Assembly (NCBI GenBank): GCA_000433035.1
Contig: FR890815.1
Location: 62,001-126,000 of the forward strand
DNA from: Staphylococcus sp. CAG:324
GTDB taxonomy: Bacteria; Bacillota_I; Bacilli_A; ML615J-28; CAG-313
Direction of reading: 5' to 3'
DNA: 64,000 bases
Shown here: one piece after another, positions 1 through 9,545 of the stretch
Numbering within the stretch: position 1 is the stretch's first letter
Layout: every line of letters starts with the position of its first letter
Translations under genes and position numbers: made by a program
Notes under the pieces: model-generated
What the model was told of the DNA's origin: nothing
The model's database searches: none
The model's input: only the letters and a program-made list of their open reading frames with translations

Positions 1-318
1 AGTGATAAATTTTTATCCTTACTTGTCAATATCATCATTATTGGTATTTTTTACATTATACAAAAAATAATTCGAAAACCTGTAATTGGTGGCGGTGACT
101 TAAAATTATTTTTAGGAATAGGTCTTTTTATGGGATGGCAATTAGAGATTTTAGGATTAGTTATTGCTTGCATCATTGGAGCAGGTGTTGAACTTATTTT
201 TTCTAAAAAATTAAATAGAAAAATAGTGCCTTTTGGTCCTTATCTTGTCATTGGTTTTACAATTAGTTTATTTTTTGGTCCTGATTTAATTTTGTGGTAT
301 TTGCATTTGTTTCAATAA
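1..318 (+). CDS. Prepilin peptidase (A24 family), C-terminal part
   Basis: The reading frame is open from base 1, so the gene begins before the window; about 105 residues remain. A GGGDLK motif near residue 35 of the fragment matches the second catalytic G-x-G-D motif of type IV prepilin peptidases, aspartyl proteases that cut the leader of type IV pilin-like proteins inside the membrane. It is followed by hydrophobic helices (GIGLFMGW, then IIGAGVELIF and LVIGFTISLFF), as in the C-terminal half of this family. The stop lies 14 bases before the PilC-like gene, so it probably heads or sits inside the pilus operon and processes the two prepilins at 3311 and 3810. The N-terminal methyltransferase region cannot be seen. 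Confidence 0.85.
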   Translation, partial: SDKFLSLLVNIIIIGIFYIIQKIIRKPVIGGGDLKLFLGIGLFMGWQLEILGLVIACIIGAGVELIFSKKLNRKIVPFGPYLVIGFTISLFFGPDLILWYLHLFQ

Positions 319-331
319 AAGGAGGGAAAAG

Positions 332-1543
332 ATGCCAAAATTTAAATTTAAAGCCAAGGATTTAAATAATAAAATCATTCATGGAGTATTCTTTGCCAAA
401 GATGAAGAGGATTTAAGAGCAATCATTAGTAATTTAGACTATTATTTAATTAGTTCTAAAAAAATTCAAGAAAGTTCACAACTATTTACCTTCTTAGAAA
501 AAATACGAGTGGATGAATTATCGTTATTTTGTAGACAACTTGCAATTATGTTAGATGCAGGAATGGAACTGAATAAATGTATTGAAATTCTAAAGAATAA
601 TACTAAAATAAATAAATTAAAAACGATTTTAGAAGTCGTTCATTACGATTTGATGCAAGGGATGATGCTTAGCCAATCACTTGCAAAATATCCCAAAACT
701 TTTCCTGTTTTCTTTAGAAATATGATTCATATTGGAGAGCTAAGTGGCAAAATGTCATTGGTTTTAAATAAACTAGCAGATTATTATGAAAAGGATAATA
801 AAACAAAACGAAAAGTGAAAAGTGCTTTGGCTTATCCAATCTTTTTATTAACATTATGCATGGTAATTTTGGCTGTTTTATCCTTGTATGTGATGCCTAT
901 TTTTAAGGATGTTTTTACATCATTAGAAGCACAATTACCTCCAATCACAACGGTTGTTTTAAAAATCACTGATTTTATTAAAAATAACATTTTATATATT
1001 TTATCAATCATACTATTATCTATTATGGCATTTTTGTTACTTTTGCGTAATCAAAAATTTAAAAAGCTTTATGATCAATTTAATGTTCATCATAGTATTC
1101 AAAGTAAAGTCGTTTTAGCAAGTATAACATCGAGATTCACAAATGGATTTTCCACTTTGTTAAATAGTAGTATTTCTATCGTTGATGCTTTAACTATTAT
1201 GAGTAAATTGCTAGGTAATCGTTATGTTGAAGAGAAAATGCAAGTTACGATTAGTGAAATCAAAAGAGGACAGCCAATTGCTAAAAGTTTGGAAACAATT
1301 AATATTTTTCCTAATATTTTGATTGAAATGATTTCGGTCGGTGAGCAATCCGGTCAACTTGAGGAAGTGCTGAATCGAGTTTGTACATATTATGATGATC
1401 AAGTAGATTATGCCATTAAAAAAATGACAGCTTTAATTGAACCACTCATGATTATTTTAATTGGTATGATTGTAATTGTTGTATTGTTATCAATTTTTTT
1501 ACCGATGCTAGATATTACAAGTTCAATTGATACGGGAGTTTAA
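332..1543 (+). CDS. pilC: Type IV pilus / type II secretion platform protein (PilC/GspF family)
   Basis: The 403-residue product has the usual family length. It has two related T2SSF domains (about residues 60-185 and 265-390). Hydrophobic segments lie near 165-195 and 220-240, with a C-terminal one at about 365-392. Repeated motifs typical of the family are visible, such as FCRQLAIMLDAG and the later counterpart RFTNGFSTLLNSS, and GELSGKM versus GEQSGQL. The family forms the inner-membrane platform that couples the assembly ATPase to filament extension. An AGGAGGG-type ribosome site (around 320-326) precedes the ATG. It is followed after one base by the PilB-like ATPase, which fits a tightly coupled operon. 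Confidence 0.93.
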   Translation: MPKFKFKAKDLNNKIIHGVFFAKDEEDLRAIISNLDYYLISSKKIQESSQLFTFLEKIRVDELSLFCRQLAIMLDAGMELNKCIEILKNNTKINKLKTILEVVHYDLMQGMMLSQSLAKYPKTFPVFFRNMIHIGELSGKMSLVLNKLADYYEKDNKTKRKVKSALAYPIFLLTLCMVILAVLSLYVMPIFKDVFTSLEAQLPPITTVVLKITDFIKNNILYILSIILLSIMAFLLLLRNQKFKKLYDQFNVHHSIQSKVVLASITSRFTNGFSTLLNSSISIVDALTIMSKLLGNRYVEEKMQVTISEIKRGQPIAKSLETINIFPNILIEMISVGEQSGQLEEVLNRVCTYYDDQVDYAIKKMTALIEPLMIILIGMIVIVVLLSIFLPMLDITSSIDTGV

Positions 1544-1544
1544 A

Positions 1545-3242
1545 ATGAAAAATGAAATCCAACAAAATATTCATCAACAAATATGTTTGCAACTTGTTAA
1601 AATGAATGTATGTAGTATAGAGGAAATACATTATATTTTAGAAAAAATAAATACGGAAGAAAAACCATTTTATGAAGTTTTCAGCCAAGAAAAATGGATA
1701 AATGAAGAACAATTATCCCAAGTATTGGCTAGTTATTTAGGATATGATTATTATAACATTGATACGATTAGGATTGATGAAAATCTAGTTAAAACTTTGA
1801 CTTATGAATGGATTAGTAAATATAAAATAATTCCGCTTACTTTTGATGAGTCAAATCAAAGATATATTCTTGCAACATCTAACCCTTTTGATTTTAATGC
1901 AATCAATATTGCGTATGCTTTATTTGGTACCCATTCGCAAATTGTCGTGTGTCCTGATACTAAATTGGTAAGAATTCAGTCAAGAATATTTGCCAAAAAC
2001 GAAATGAACCAAACGATTGCCGCTTATAATAAACAAGAAAACCTTTTAGAAAAAGAACATATTGTTGGGATGGATGAGGCTGATTTGGTGAATTCACCAG
2101 CTGTTAAATTGGTGGATTCATGTTTAAATGATGCGATTGCTGTAGGGGCTAGCGATATTCATATTGAGCCATACGAAGATATTGTTAGAATTCGATATCG
2201 AATTGATGGTATGCTTTATGAGAATACTGCATTTAGTCCTAAAATGTATCCAGGAGTTTCCACGAGAATAAAAATTATTTCCAAATTGAATATTGCAGAA
2301 CGCAGAATTCCTCAAGATGGAAGAATTACAAAAATTTATAATAATGAAACATATGATTTTCGTGTTTCAACTTTACCAACTTCTTTTGGTGAAAAAATTG
2401 TAATTCGGATTTTGGATACAAAAGCGTTTAATTATGATAGAAGTAAATTGGGTTTTTTACCAGAAGAAAACTTAATTGTCGATGAATTATTAAAAAAACC
2501 TTATGGTATTATTTTGTTAACAGGACCTACTGGTTGTGGTAAATCGACAACATTATATAGTTTTATTAAAGAAATGAATAATGAATCAGTTAATGTCATT
2601 ACGGTTGAAGATCCTGTTGAATATACAATTTCAGGTGTAAATCAAGTTCAAGTAAATAATAAGGCTAATTTAACTTTTGCAAGTGCTTTAAGAAGTATTT
2701 TAAGACAAGATCCTAATATTGTTATGGTCGGTGAGATTCGTGATGAAGAAACGGCTGAAATTGCCATGAGAATGGCAATTACTGGACATCTAGTATTGTC
2801 TACTCTTCATACTAATGATGCTGCAGGAGCAGTGACTAGATTGATTGACTTAGGGTTACAACCCTATTTTGTAACTGATGCTTTAGCGGGGGTGATTTCT
2901 CAAAGACTTGTTAGAAGATTATGCCCAGAATGTAAAAAAGAATATCTTTCTAGCAAGCGTGAGAATGAAATTTTAAATATTCATCAATCGCAAAAATTAT
3001 ATAAGGCGGTGGGCTGTCCGGCATGCCATAATACGGGATATCGAGGAAGACTTGGTGTTCATGAAGTTCTAAAAATGACGGAAGATTTAAAAGAACTCAT
3101 TATCAATAAGGCCTCAACAAAACAAATTAGACAAAAGGCCCTTGAAAATGGAATGTTGGATTTATATTCCACTTGTAGAACGGTAGTATTAAATGGAGAA
3201 ACTACAGTTCAAGAATTATTGGCAATTATGTATAACAAATAA
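1545..3242 (+). CDS. pilB: Type IV pilus assembly ATPase (PilB/GspE family)
   Basis: The product is a 565-residue secretion ATPase that powers filament assembly. The N-terminal third is a MshEN/GspE_N-like domain. The catalytic half has Walker A GPTGCGKST (about 327-335), an Asp box (VEDPVEY), a Walker B/His-box region (GEIRDEETAEIA then LSTLHTNDA), and a tetracysteine zinc site CPEC (about 460) plus CPAC (about 491). The length and N-domain make it PilB-like, not the shorter ComGA type. An upstream in-frame TTG at 1527 would overlap the PilC gene; ATG at 1545, one base after its stop, is the likelier start. No PilT-type retraction ATPase is seen in the window. Confidence 0.95.
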   Translation: MKNEIQQNIHQQICLQLVKMNVCSIEEIHYILEKINTEEKPFYEVFSQEKWINEEQLSQVLASYLGYDYYNIDTIRIDENLVKTLTYEWISKYKIIPLTFDESNQRYILATSNPFDFNAINIAYALFGTHSQIVVCPDTKLVRIQSRIFAKNEMNQTIAAYNKQENLLEKEHIVGMDEADLVNSPAVKLVDSCLNDAIAVGASDIHIEPYEDIVRIRYRIDGMLYENTAFSPKMYPGVSTRIKIISKLNIAERRIPQDGRITKIYNNETYDFRVSTLPTSFGEKIVIRILDTKAFNYDRSKLGFLPEENLIVDELLKKPYGIILLTGPTGCGKSTTLYSFIKEMNNESVNVITVEDPVEYTISGVNQVQVNNKANLTFASALRSILRQDPNIVMVGEIRDEETAEIAMRMAITGHLVLSTLHTNDAAGAVTRLIDLGLQPYFVTDALAGVISQRLVRRLCPECKKEYLSSKRENEILNIHQSQKLYKAVGCPACHNTGYRGRLGVHEVLKMTEDLKELIINKASTKQIRQKALENGMLDLYSTCRTVVLNGETTVQELLAIMYNK

Positions 3243-3310
3243 AATACATAGTTGATATATAGGTGTTAATAGCAGTCACCAAAAATTTTATATAAATAAG
3301 GAGAAAAGGA

Positions 3311-3790
3311 ATGGAAAAATCATTAAAAAATAAAAAAGGTTTTACATTAACCGAATTGATTGTTGTCATTGCTATCATTGGAATTCTTGCGGCAGTGTTA
3401 ATTCCATCAATTACAAGTTATATTAGAAATGCAAAAGAATCTGCAGCCATTCAAGATGCAAGCGCAATGTATCAAGAATTAATTGCAGAGGTTAATGTTA
3501 CAGATGATATTTATGAAACTTTAACTACAAATAAATATTATATTGTTGAAACCGATGGGGGATATTATGTTTTATTAGAAAATGGTTCATGTAATGTTTC
3601 ACCATTAAAGGATAATAGTGTAGTTGATGCCGCAAGTGCTGCAACTGAATTCAATATAGAAGGAGTGAGTACTTTTTTTGTTCTAAGAAAAGTAAATGAA
3701 GCATACCGCGTTTTGGAACTTTCAAAAGAAAATACAACTTGGACAGAATCACAAACTCCAATTTATCCAACTCAAACACAGACAGAATAA
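3311..3790 (+). CDS. Type IV prepilin-like protein (small)
   Basis: The product has 159 residues. It starts with a short positive leader, then KKGFTLTELIVVIAIIGIL, the class III prepilin motif: cleavage after G, Phe+1 and Glu+5, followed by a hydrophobic assembly helix. The remainder is a small globular domain of unknown fold. A GGAGAAAAGGA ribosome site precedes the ATG. Its hydrophobic helix is nearly identical to that of the next gene, so both are probably cut by the same peptidase at the window start. As the shorter of the two, it is the better candidate for the major subunit; that is inference. Confidence 0.88.
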   Translation: MEKSLKNKKGFTLTELIVVIAIIGILAAVLIPSITSYIRNAKESAAIQDASAMYQELIAEVNVTDDIYETLTTNKYYIVETDGGYYVLLENGSCNVSPLKDNSVVDAASAATEFNIEGVSTFFVLRKVNEAYRVLELSKENTTWTESQTPIYPTQTQTE

Positions 3791-3809
3791 AGTAGATGAG
3801 GATGAATAT

Positions 3810-5624
3810 ATGAATAGCGTAAAGAAAAAAGGTTTTACACTAACAGAATTAATAGTAGTCATTGCTATTATTGGAATTCTCGCAGCTGTTCTAATCCCAT
3901 CAATTGCAGGTTATATTAAAAAGGCAAAAGTATCAAAAGGTGTGCAAGAAGCTAAAAATATTTCAGTTGTTTTAGCAGCAGAGGCCGCTTTTCAAGATCG
4001 AGAATATTTTGAACCATATGAAATTTCGCGTATTATTGAAGAATATGATTACTCGTTAGAATCAACAATCAAAGATTATCGTTTTTGGTATGATGCTAGT
4101 AAAAATGAAGTAAAATTTCTATCAATGGAAGAGGCATTTAGTACAAGTACCAAACAAAATTTATCTTCAACAAAAACTTTTACCCAAGATTGTATTGAAG
4201 CCTTATCAGCAGGTCATCCAGAATATCGCTATGTGGATACTTTTGATGATGAATTAACACAAATTGTATATACTGTTAGAAATTTGCCTTTATTAGCTCT
4301 AAATGGGATGGATAGTGGATCACTAGATTCACAAGCTAAAAAAAGAGAGATTTTAGATAAAATGGATAGTTTATTAGATAGTGCTATTGAGGCTTTAGAT
4401 GATTTAAAATATAAAGGTTTCGATAATTCTGATAAGCAATCGATTCAAAACTATGTATCAACTTTTGATACAGTTCAAACCGTTTATGTTGATAATAATA
4501 TTATGTATAATAGAGCATATTTTTCTACTAAAGCAGAACTTCAATCACTTGCTAATGCTTATAGCAATATTGTTCAGTATAATGATACTCATGTAACATT
4601 AAATATTTCTAGAATGGTTTTTGTACCTGATATTACTTTGATTCCTGCATGTCAACCGTTTGCGGAAGAAGAGTCAGTAGAATATCGTGTAAATATTACA
4701 ACAGCTTTTGAGATACCAGATACAGTAGAAATTGTTAAAGCAAATTCATTTAAGAATGTAATAGGCTGTGCGGGAATTGTTGCTAAAAACACAGTGTTAT
4801 TTGATCCAGAGGCTTTAAGTGAGGCTGCTTTAAAAGCAAAGACGGATAGAACATCTTATTTAAATGTTATTCCACTTACTTATGGTATAGATTTTAACAT
4901 AACATACTATACAGCTGAGGCCAAATTAAATAATGGTGTAACGGTAACATATACGAATACCATAAATGGTAAAGAAGAAGTAATAACCGCTTTAGAAAAT
5001 GTCATATTTCAAGATACAGCTGAACAACAAATAATTAGTAAATATTTGATTCCTAATATAAATTTTTTAGGAAAAACAATTAATTATTCAAAAGTAGAAA
5101 AAGTCATAATTAGAAGATCATTATCAGAAAATATTTGTACTTATACTGCTATTTTAGTAGATGAAAATCTAAATTGCTATAAAGTAGAAAATTTTGGATA
5201 TGTTTCTGATGTCGATTGGGAAATCAAACAAGAATTTAGTTTTGATAATAATGAGGCTACTATTAGAGTATATCTTCCTACATATGTTTATAATTATACG
5301 AATTTTAAAGATGCTTCAATGGAAATTGAGTTGTTGCCACAAGTTTTAAAATCTAAAGATGTTGTTGGATTAACCGGTATAGTTGAAGTATTTGATGGAT
5401 TTGCATTATCAGATCAAAAAATCAAAATCTATATTAAAGATGGTATTTATGATAGTGAAAATAATTGTTATGTATATGAAAAGAAAATAGAAAATTTAAA
5501 TACTCATACAGTTTTAGTAAATGGTGAATCATTATCTTGTAATCAAGTATCAATTTCTCAAATTGCTATTGTTACAGGGGATGAACAAGATCCAAAATAT
5601 TTATTTATTCGTGAATATAAATAA
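3810..5624 (+). CDS. Large prepilin-like protein with extended C-terminal domain
   Basis: The product has 604 residues. Residues 1-30 carry KKGFTLTELIVVIAIIGIL, the same type IV prepilin cleavage and assembly helix as the preceding gene. The roughly 570 residues that follow are far longer than a normal pilin (150-200), and I do not recognise their domains; they look beta-rich, with no further membrane span. The open frame extends back to 3696 inside the previous gene, but the GAGG ribosome site at 3798 and the leader motif fix the start at 3810. It may be a tip adhesin or minor pilin. Gene order (peptidase, platform, ATPase, small pilin, large pilin) supports a role in the same filament. Confidence 0.85.
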   Translation: MNSVKKKGFTLTELIVVIAIIGILAAVLIPSIAGYIKKAKVSKGVQEAKNISVVLAAEAAFQDREYFEPYEISRIIEEYDYSLESTIKDYRFWYDASKNEVKFLSMEEAFSTSTKQNLSSTKTFTQDCIEALSAGHPEYRYVDTFDDELTQIVYTVRNLPLLALNGMDSGSLDSQAKKREILDKMDSLLDSAIEALDDLKYKGFDNSDKQSIQNYVSTFDTVQTVYVDNNIMYNRAYFSTKAELQSLANAYSNIVQYNDTHVTLNISRMVFVPDITLIPACQPFAEEESVEYRVNITTAFEIPDTVEIVKANSFKNVIGCAGIVAKNTVLFDPEALSEAALKAKTDRTSYLNVIPLTYGIDFNITYYTAEAKLNNGVTVTYTNTINGKEEVITALENVIFQDTAEQQIISKYLIPNINFLGKTINYSKVEKVIIRRSLSENICTYTAILVDENLNCYKVENFGYVSDVDWEIKQEFSFDNNEATIRVYLPTYVYNYTNFKDASMEIELLPQVLKSKDVVGLTGIVEVFDGFALSDQKIKIYIKDGIYDSENNCYVYEKKIENLNTHTVLVNGESLSCNQVSISQIAIVTGDEQDPKYLFIREYK

Positions 5625-5707
5625 TGAATATAAGGGAATATGCATTTAAATTTCGTTTATATATATGAATATATATAAAAATATAAAAAATTAAAGGAGA
5701 ATAAAAA

Positions 5708-7378
5708 ATGAAAATAATAAAAAAATTATTTTTATCATTCGTTATAGCTGGACTTGGTTTTGCAACCTTAGTTGGATGTGTATCATTAGAAAATGCTGAA
5801 AGAATTAGCATTGTTGAAATGCCAACAACAACATTTGTTAAAAACCAAGAAGTAACTGGCAATTTAATGAAAGTATTAATTACCGATGCTGAAGGTAATG
5901 ATGTAGTACTAACTTTAAGTTATCCTGATGAAAACGGCAATGTTAGTGCGCAACAAGACGGAGTACCATTTGATGTAAAAATTACAATTAAAAACTTTAA
6001 TTTGTCAACAATTGGGAACAAAACTGCTTCTGTTACGTATGGAGAAGCTACATCTTATTTTGATTATCAAGTAGTTGATCCAGAACAAGGATTTGCTGGC
6101 GGAAATGGAAGCTTAAATAATCCATATCAAATCACAAATGCTATACAATTTATGAATATAAACACACTTGAAACAACAAAAGATGTTTACTTCAAATTAA
6201 TGAATGATATTGATATGAGTACTGTTATAAACGATGCTCAAATGTTTTGGGATATGGGATATGCCTTTATTCAATTATTTGAAGGTGTACTAGATGGTAA
6301 TAATAAACGTATATATAATGTTGTTGAACCAATCAATTATCTATTTGGTGAATTATCAGGAGCAACATTAAAAGATTTATCTGTTTTTGTTAAGGGTAAA
6401 GATATTAGTGTAAGTTGTTTGGCTAATTCATATGGTGATAGAACCATCAGTTTCTTAAATGTTGATTTATATGGTTCAGTAAGTACTGGATACAATTATG
6501 CAGGATATGCAATTTATTCAATGACTTTGAAATATGCAGCCGAAGGAAGAGAGTATAGTTTCTTAGATTCAACTGTTGTTTTCAAAAATTGTGATAGTTA
6601 TTTAGATAATATTGGTCTTTCAACAAGAGTTGGCGTATTCTTTGCCATTCCAACAGGTAATTATACATTTGAAAATTGTTATAATTATGGGCATGTTGAG
6701 GCTTTAAATACATCACTTTTATTTACAAATGGTTATGCAACTGGATATGGAGCTAGTGGAAAAACTGTTTATAAAGTTATCTCTTCTGGTAATAGAGGAA
6801 CACTTTCATCTGTAGAAGCTAAGTCTGATTTAGTATTCTGTAATAAAGCAAATGGTGGTTCTCATTCTAAACTAGAAGGATCAGAAGAGTTGGTTGAAGG
6901 TACAAATTTAGTCATTCCTACACTTGATTTTACACAAGTTTTACAAGTACAAGATAACTATTTAGAGTTAAAGGCTGTAGCTGATGATAGTAATATTGCA
7001 AAAGTAAAAGTTAATTTATATTTTGAAGGTATGAGTTGTAAAGAGTATGGTACTTTAACTGATTTTGTAACTGTAGAACTTTCAGTTAGTAGTGAAGCAC
7101 AAAAAACTGGTTTATTTGCAACTGAAATCAAAGATGGCAAACTTTCAATAAAAGTTGTGACTAAAGGTTCTATTGAAGATACAACTGAAGCATCAGATGA
7201 AATAGTTACTTTAGGTAAAGATTGGTTAACCTATAATGTAACCAAAGGCTTTTATGTATTTGATGGTACAAAAGTAAAAGAAGGATATACATTTACTGTT
7301 GGTTCTCAATCTTTCTCTGTATTTGCATATAATTCTGAAGAGGAAGTTATTGCTAGTGTTAAGGTAGCAACAAAATAA
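5708..7378 (+). CDS. Surface lipoprotein with GLUG/beta-helix-like region
   Basis: The product has 556 residues. The N-terminus is a lipoprotein signal (hydrophobic segment then LVGC lipobox near residue 24), so it is probably lipid-anchored on the outer face of the membrane. Residues about 30-130 look like an Ig-like or beta-sandwich domain. The motif GGNGSLNNPYQITNAIQF followed by NDIDMS is typical of GLUG or parallel beta-helix surface proteins. Its strong ribosome site and 83-base gap from the large pilin, with a terminator right after it, make it the last gene of the pilus operon. Function unknown; it may display or anchor the filament. Confidence 0.8.
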   Translation: MKIIKKLFLSFVIAGLGFATLVGCVSLENAERISIVEMPTTTFVKNQEVTGNLMKVLITDAEGNDVVLTLSYPDENGNVSAQQDGVPFDVKITIKNFNLSTIGNKTASVTYGEATSYFDYQVVDPEQGFAGGNGSLNNPYQITNAIQFMNINTLETTKDVYFKLMNDIDMSTVINDAQMFWDMGYAFIQLFEGVLDGNNKRIYNVVEPINYLFGELSGATLKDLSVFVKGKDISVSCLANSYGDRTISFLNVDLYGSVSTGYNYAGYAIYSMTLKYAAEGREYSFLDSTVVFKNCDSYLDNIGLSTRVGVFFAIPTGNYTFENCYNYGHVEALNTSLLFTNGYATGYGASGKTVYKVISSGNRGTLSSVEAKSDLVFCNKANGGSHSKLEGSEELVEGTNLVIPTLDFTQVLQVQDNYLELKAVADDSNIAKVKVNLYFEGMSCKEYGTLTDFVTVELSVSSEAQKTGLFATEIKDGKLSIKVVTKGSIEDTTEASDEIVTLGKDWLTYNVTKGFYVFDGTKVKEGYTFTVGSQSFSVFAYNSEEEVIASVKVATK

Positions 7379-7411
7379 TTTTAGAATTATAAAAATTTAA
7401 GTAAAATGATG

Positions 7412-7456
7412 AAAAGGAAGACTATTGTAAAAAAATAGACTTCCTTTTTATTTTTA
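7412..7456 (+). terminator. Rho-independent terminator after the pilus operon
   Basis: AAAAGGAAG (7412-7420) pairs perfectly with CTTCCTTTT (7440-7448). After one A/A mismatch the stem continues with CTATT/AATAG around a short loop, and a T-rich tail follows. The next gene starts only 23 bases later with no evident promoter, so some readthrough is likely. Confidence 0.85.
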
Positions 7457-7478
7457 ATGTATTCAATATAGGAGGAAA

Positions 7479-9545
7479 ATGAATATAAAAAAATGTATTT
7501 TTATCATTTCAGTTTTATTGCTATGCTTTTTATCATCCTGTAATAATAAACAAAATGTAAGGAAAGAAACAATGTATTATGATGTCCATTTTAATACCAA
7601 TGGGGGAAGTGAAATTGCGTCTATCAAAGTAGAGGAAGGAAAAACAATTCAAAAACCAAGTGCTCCCCAAAAGTTAGGATATTATTTTGTTGGTTGGTAT
7701 TATGATTTTGAATGTACCATTTTATACAATTTTGATACCAAAATGAATAGAAATATGACTTTATATGCCGCATGGGAAACAATGCCGATTAGTATAATTG
7801 TCAATCTGGATAATCAAAATAGTGAAAAGCAAAATCTAAATTATCAAGATACAATTGCCAATCTAAACGTTCCAAATAAAAAGGGATATCGATTTGTAGG
7901 ATATTATTTTGATGAAAAATTGACACAAAAAATAGAGAGTGATTATTGTTTTTTACAAGATAGTACAATTTGGTGCAAATGGGAAATTGTAAAGTATGAA
8001 ATTGAGATAGTGATTGATGAAACAACCAAACAAACACAATTTGTTGAGTATGGTTCTACTATAAAGAATTTACAACAACCATCTAAAGAAAATCACATAT
8101 TTAATGGTTTTTATTTAGATAGTGATTGTAAAAATCCCATTAATGAAGAAAATTTAATTGATAAAAATTTAACTATCTATGTGAAGTGGATAGATATCCA
8201 TGCTATTCCATATAAAGTAGTCTATAAGGGTGAAAATATTACGGATGATAAGTATAGCATAATTGAAACAAATGTTTTATATGGTAGTTTAAATGAAGAG
8301 GTGGTAGCACCAATAAAAACTTATGAAGGATTAGAAGTGATAAGTAGTGATGTCAAAGGACAGATTGTGTTAGATGGCTCTTTGGTACTTGAGGTGCTAT
8401 ATCGAAGAAAGACTTATGAGGTTACATATATTATTCATGGAGAAGAATATGAGAAAGTCACCGATTTAAAATACAATACGAAGTATAAGTTGATAGATAA
8501 TGTAATGCTGAAGGGATATATTTTTAGAGGTTGGTATGTTGATGACCAATTTAAAAAAGTGGCCTCATTAAATCAAATACCTAGTCATGATACAATTGTT
8601 TATGGTAAATTAGAACCAATTACTGTTGGAAGTAGTGGTCTTTCTTATGTTTTAAATCCTTCCAAGACCGGTTATATTATAAGTAGCTATACGGGAACAG
8701 AAACAGAAATTATAATTCCTAATGGCTATAATTGTTTACCTGTTGTGGCAATTGATTGCTATTTTGATAGTGAGAATATCCAAAAAATTACGATAGGTAA
8801 AAATATTCAAGAAATAAAAGAAGATGCTTTTATTCGCTGTCTTCATTTAGAAACCATTTGGGTTGAAAGTGAAAATGCGAAATATTATAGTGAAGATGGT
8901 GTTTTGTATGATAAAAGTAGAAATAGTTTAAAAGTTTATCCATTAGGAAAAAAGGATACCTCCTTTTATATTCCATCAAATATATTGGTATTAGAGCGTT
9001 TTTGTTTTCATGCGAATTCCTATTTAGAAAATTTAATTATAAATGATAATCTAACAACCATTCATAGTGAAGCATTAAGGGGTTGTACAAATTTAAAAAC
9101 AATTTCCATTGGTAAAGGAGTTAGTTTTATTAGTGATACGTGGGTCAATGCATGTTATCATTTAGAAATGATTTATGTGGATTTAGACAATCCATTTTAT
9201 AAAGATCAAAATGGTGTTTTATTTGACAGTAGTGGAGAAAGTTTACTTCACTTTCCCGCATCTAATAGCCAAACTTTTTATGTGATTGATCATAATGTCA
9301 AAAAAATTAACTATCATGCCTTTGATTCTTGTCTACAACTACAATATGTTGTAATTCCAACTAGTGTTGATGTAATAGAATATCAAGCTTTTGTCGATGC
9401 TTCTTTTACCATTTATTTTGAAGGATTTCAAATACCCAAAAATTGGCATCCCTATGCAATTGAACATACTTTTGAATTAATTTTAAAACCAAATTGGCAA
9501 GAGTTGAATCCAATCCCCTATAAAATTGTAGGAGGTATAGAGTGA
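7479..9545 (+). CDS. Surface lipoprotein with InlB-type repeats and BspA-like leucine-rich repeats
   Basis: The product has 688 residues. It has a lipoprotein signal ending in LSSC (Cys about 21). Residues about 35-380 hold InlB B / Listeria-Bacteroides (Flg_new) repeats, recognisable from FNTNGGSEIASIKVEEGKT, GYYFVGWYYD, MTLYAAWE and the later FRGWYVDDQFKKVA. Residues about 400-660 are leucine-rich repeats of the LRR_5 (BspA) type: IPNGYNCLPVVAI, ITIGKNIQEIKEDAF, TISIGKGV and VIPTSVDVIEYQAF. Such proteins are usually adhesins or host-binding surface proteins. A GGAGG site at 7471 sets the start. The TGA stop overlaps the GTG start of the next gene (GTGA), so the two are translationally coupled. 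Confidence 0.88.
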   Translation: MNIKKCIFIISVLLLCFLSSCNNKQNVRKETMYYDVHFNTNGGSEIASIKVEEGKTIQKPSAPQKLGYYFVGWYYDFECTILYNFDTKMNRNMTLYAAWETMPISIIVNLDNQNSEKQNLNYQDTIANLNVPNKKGYRFVGYYFDEKLTQKIESDYCFLQDSTIWCKWEIVKYEIEIVIDETTKQTQFVEYGSTIKNLQQPSKENHIFNGFYLDSDCKNPINEENLIDKNLTIYVKWIDIHAIPYKVVYKGENITDDKYSIIETNVLYGSLNEEVVAPIKTYEGLEVISSDVKGQIVLDGSLVLEVLYRRKTYEVTYIIHGEEYEKVTDLKYNTKYKLIDNVMLKGYIFRGWYVDDQFKKVASLNQIPSHDTIVYGKLEPITVGSSGLSYVLNPSKTGYIISSYTGTETEIIIPNGYNCLPVVAIDCYFDSENIQKITIGKNIQEIKEDAFIRCLHLETIWVESENAKYYSEDGVLYDKSRNSLKVYPLGKKDTSFYIPSNILVLERFCFHANSYLENLIINDNLTTIHSEALRGCTNLKTISIGKGVSFISDTWVNACYHLEMIYVDLDNPFYKDQNGVLFDSSGESLLHFPASNSQTFYVIDHNVKKINYHAFDSCLQLQYVVIPTSVDVIEYQAFVDASFTIYFEGFQIPKNWHPYAIEHTFELILKPNWQELNPIPYKIVGGIE

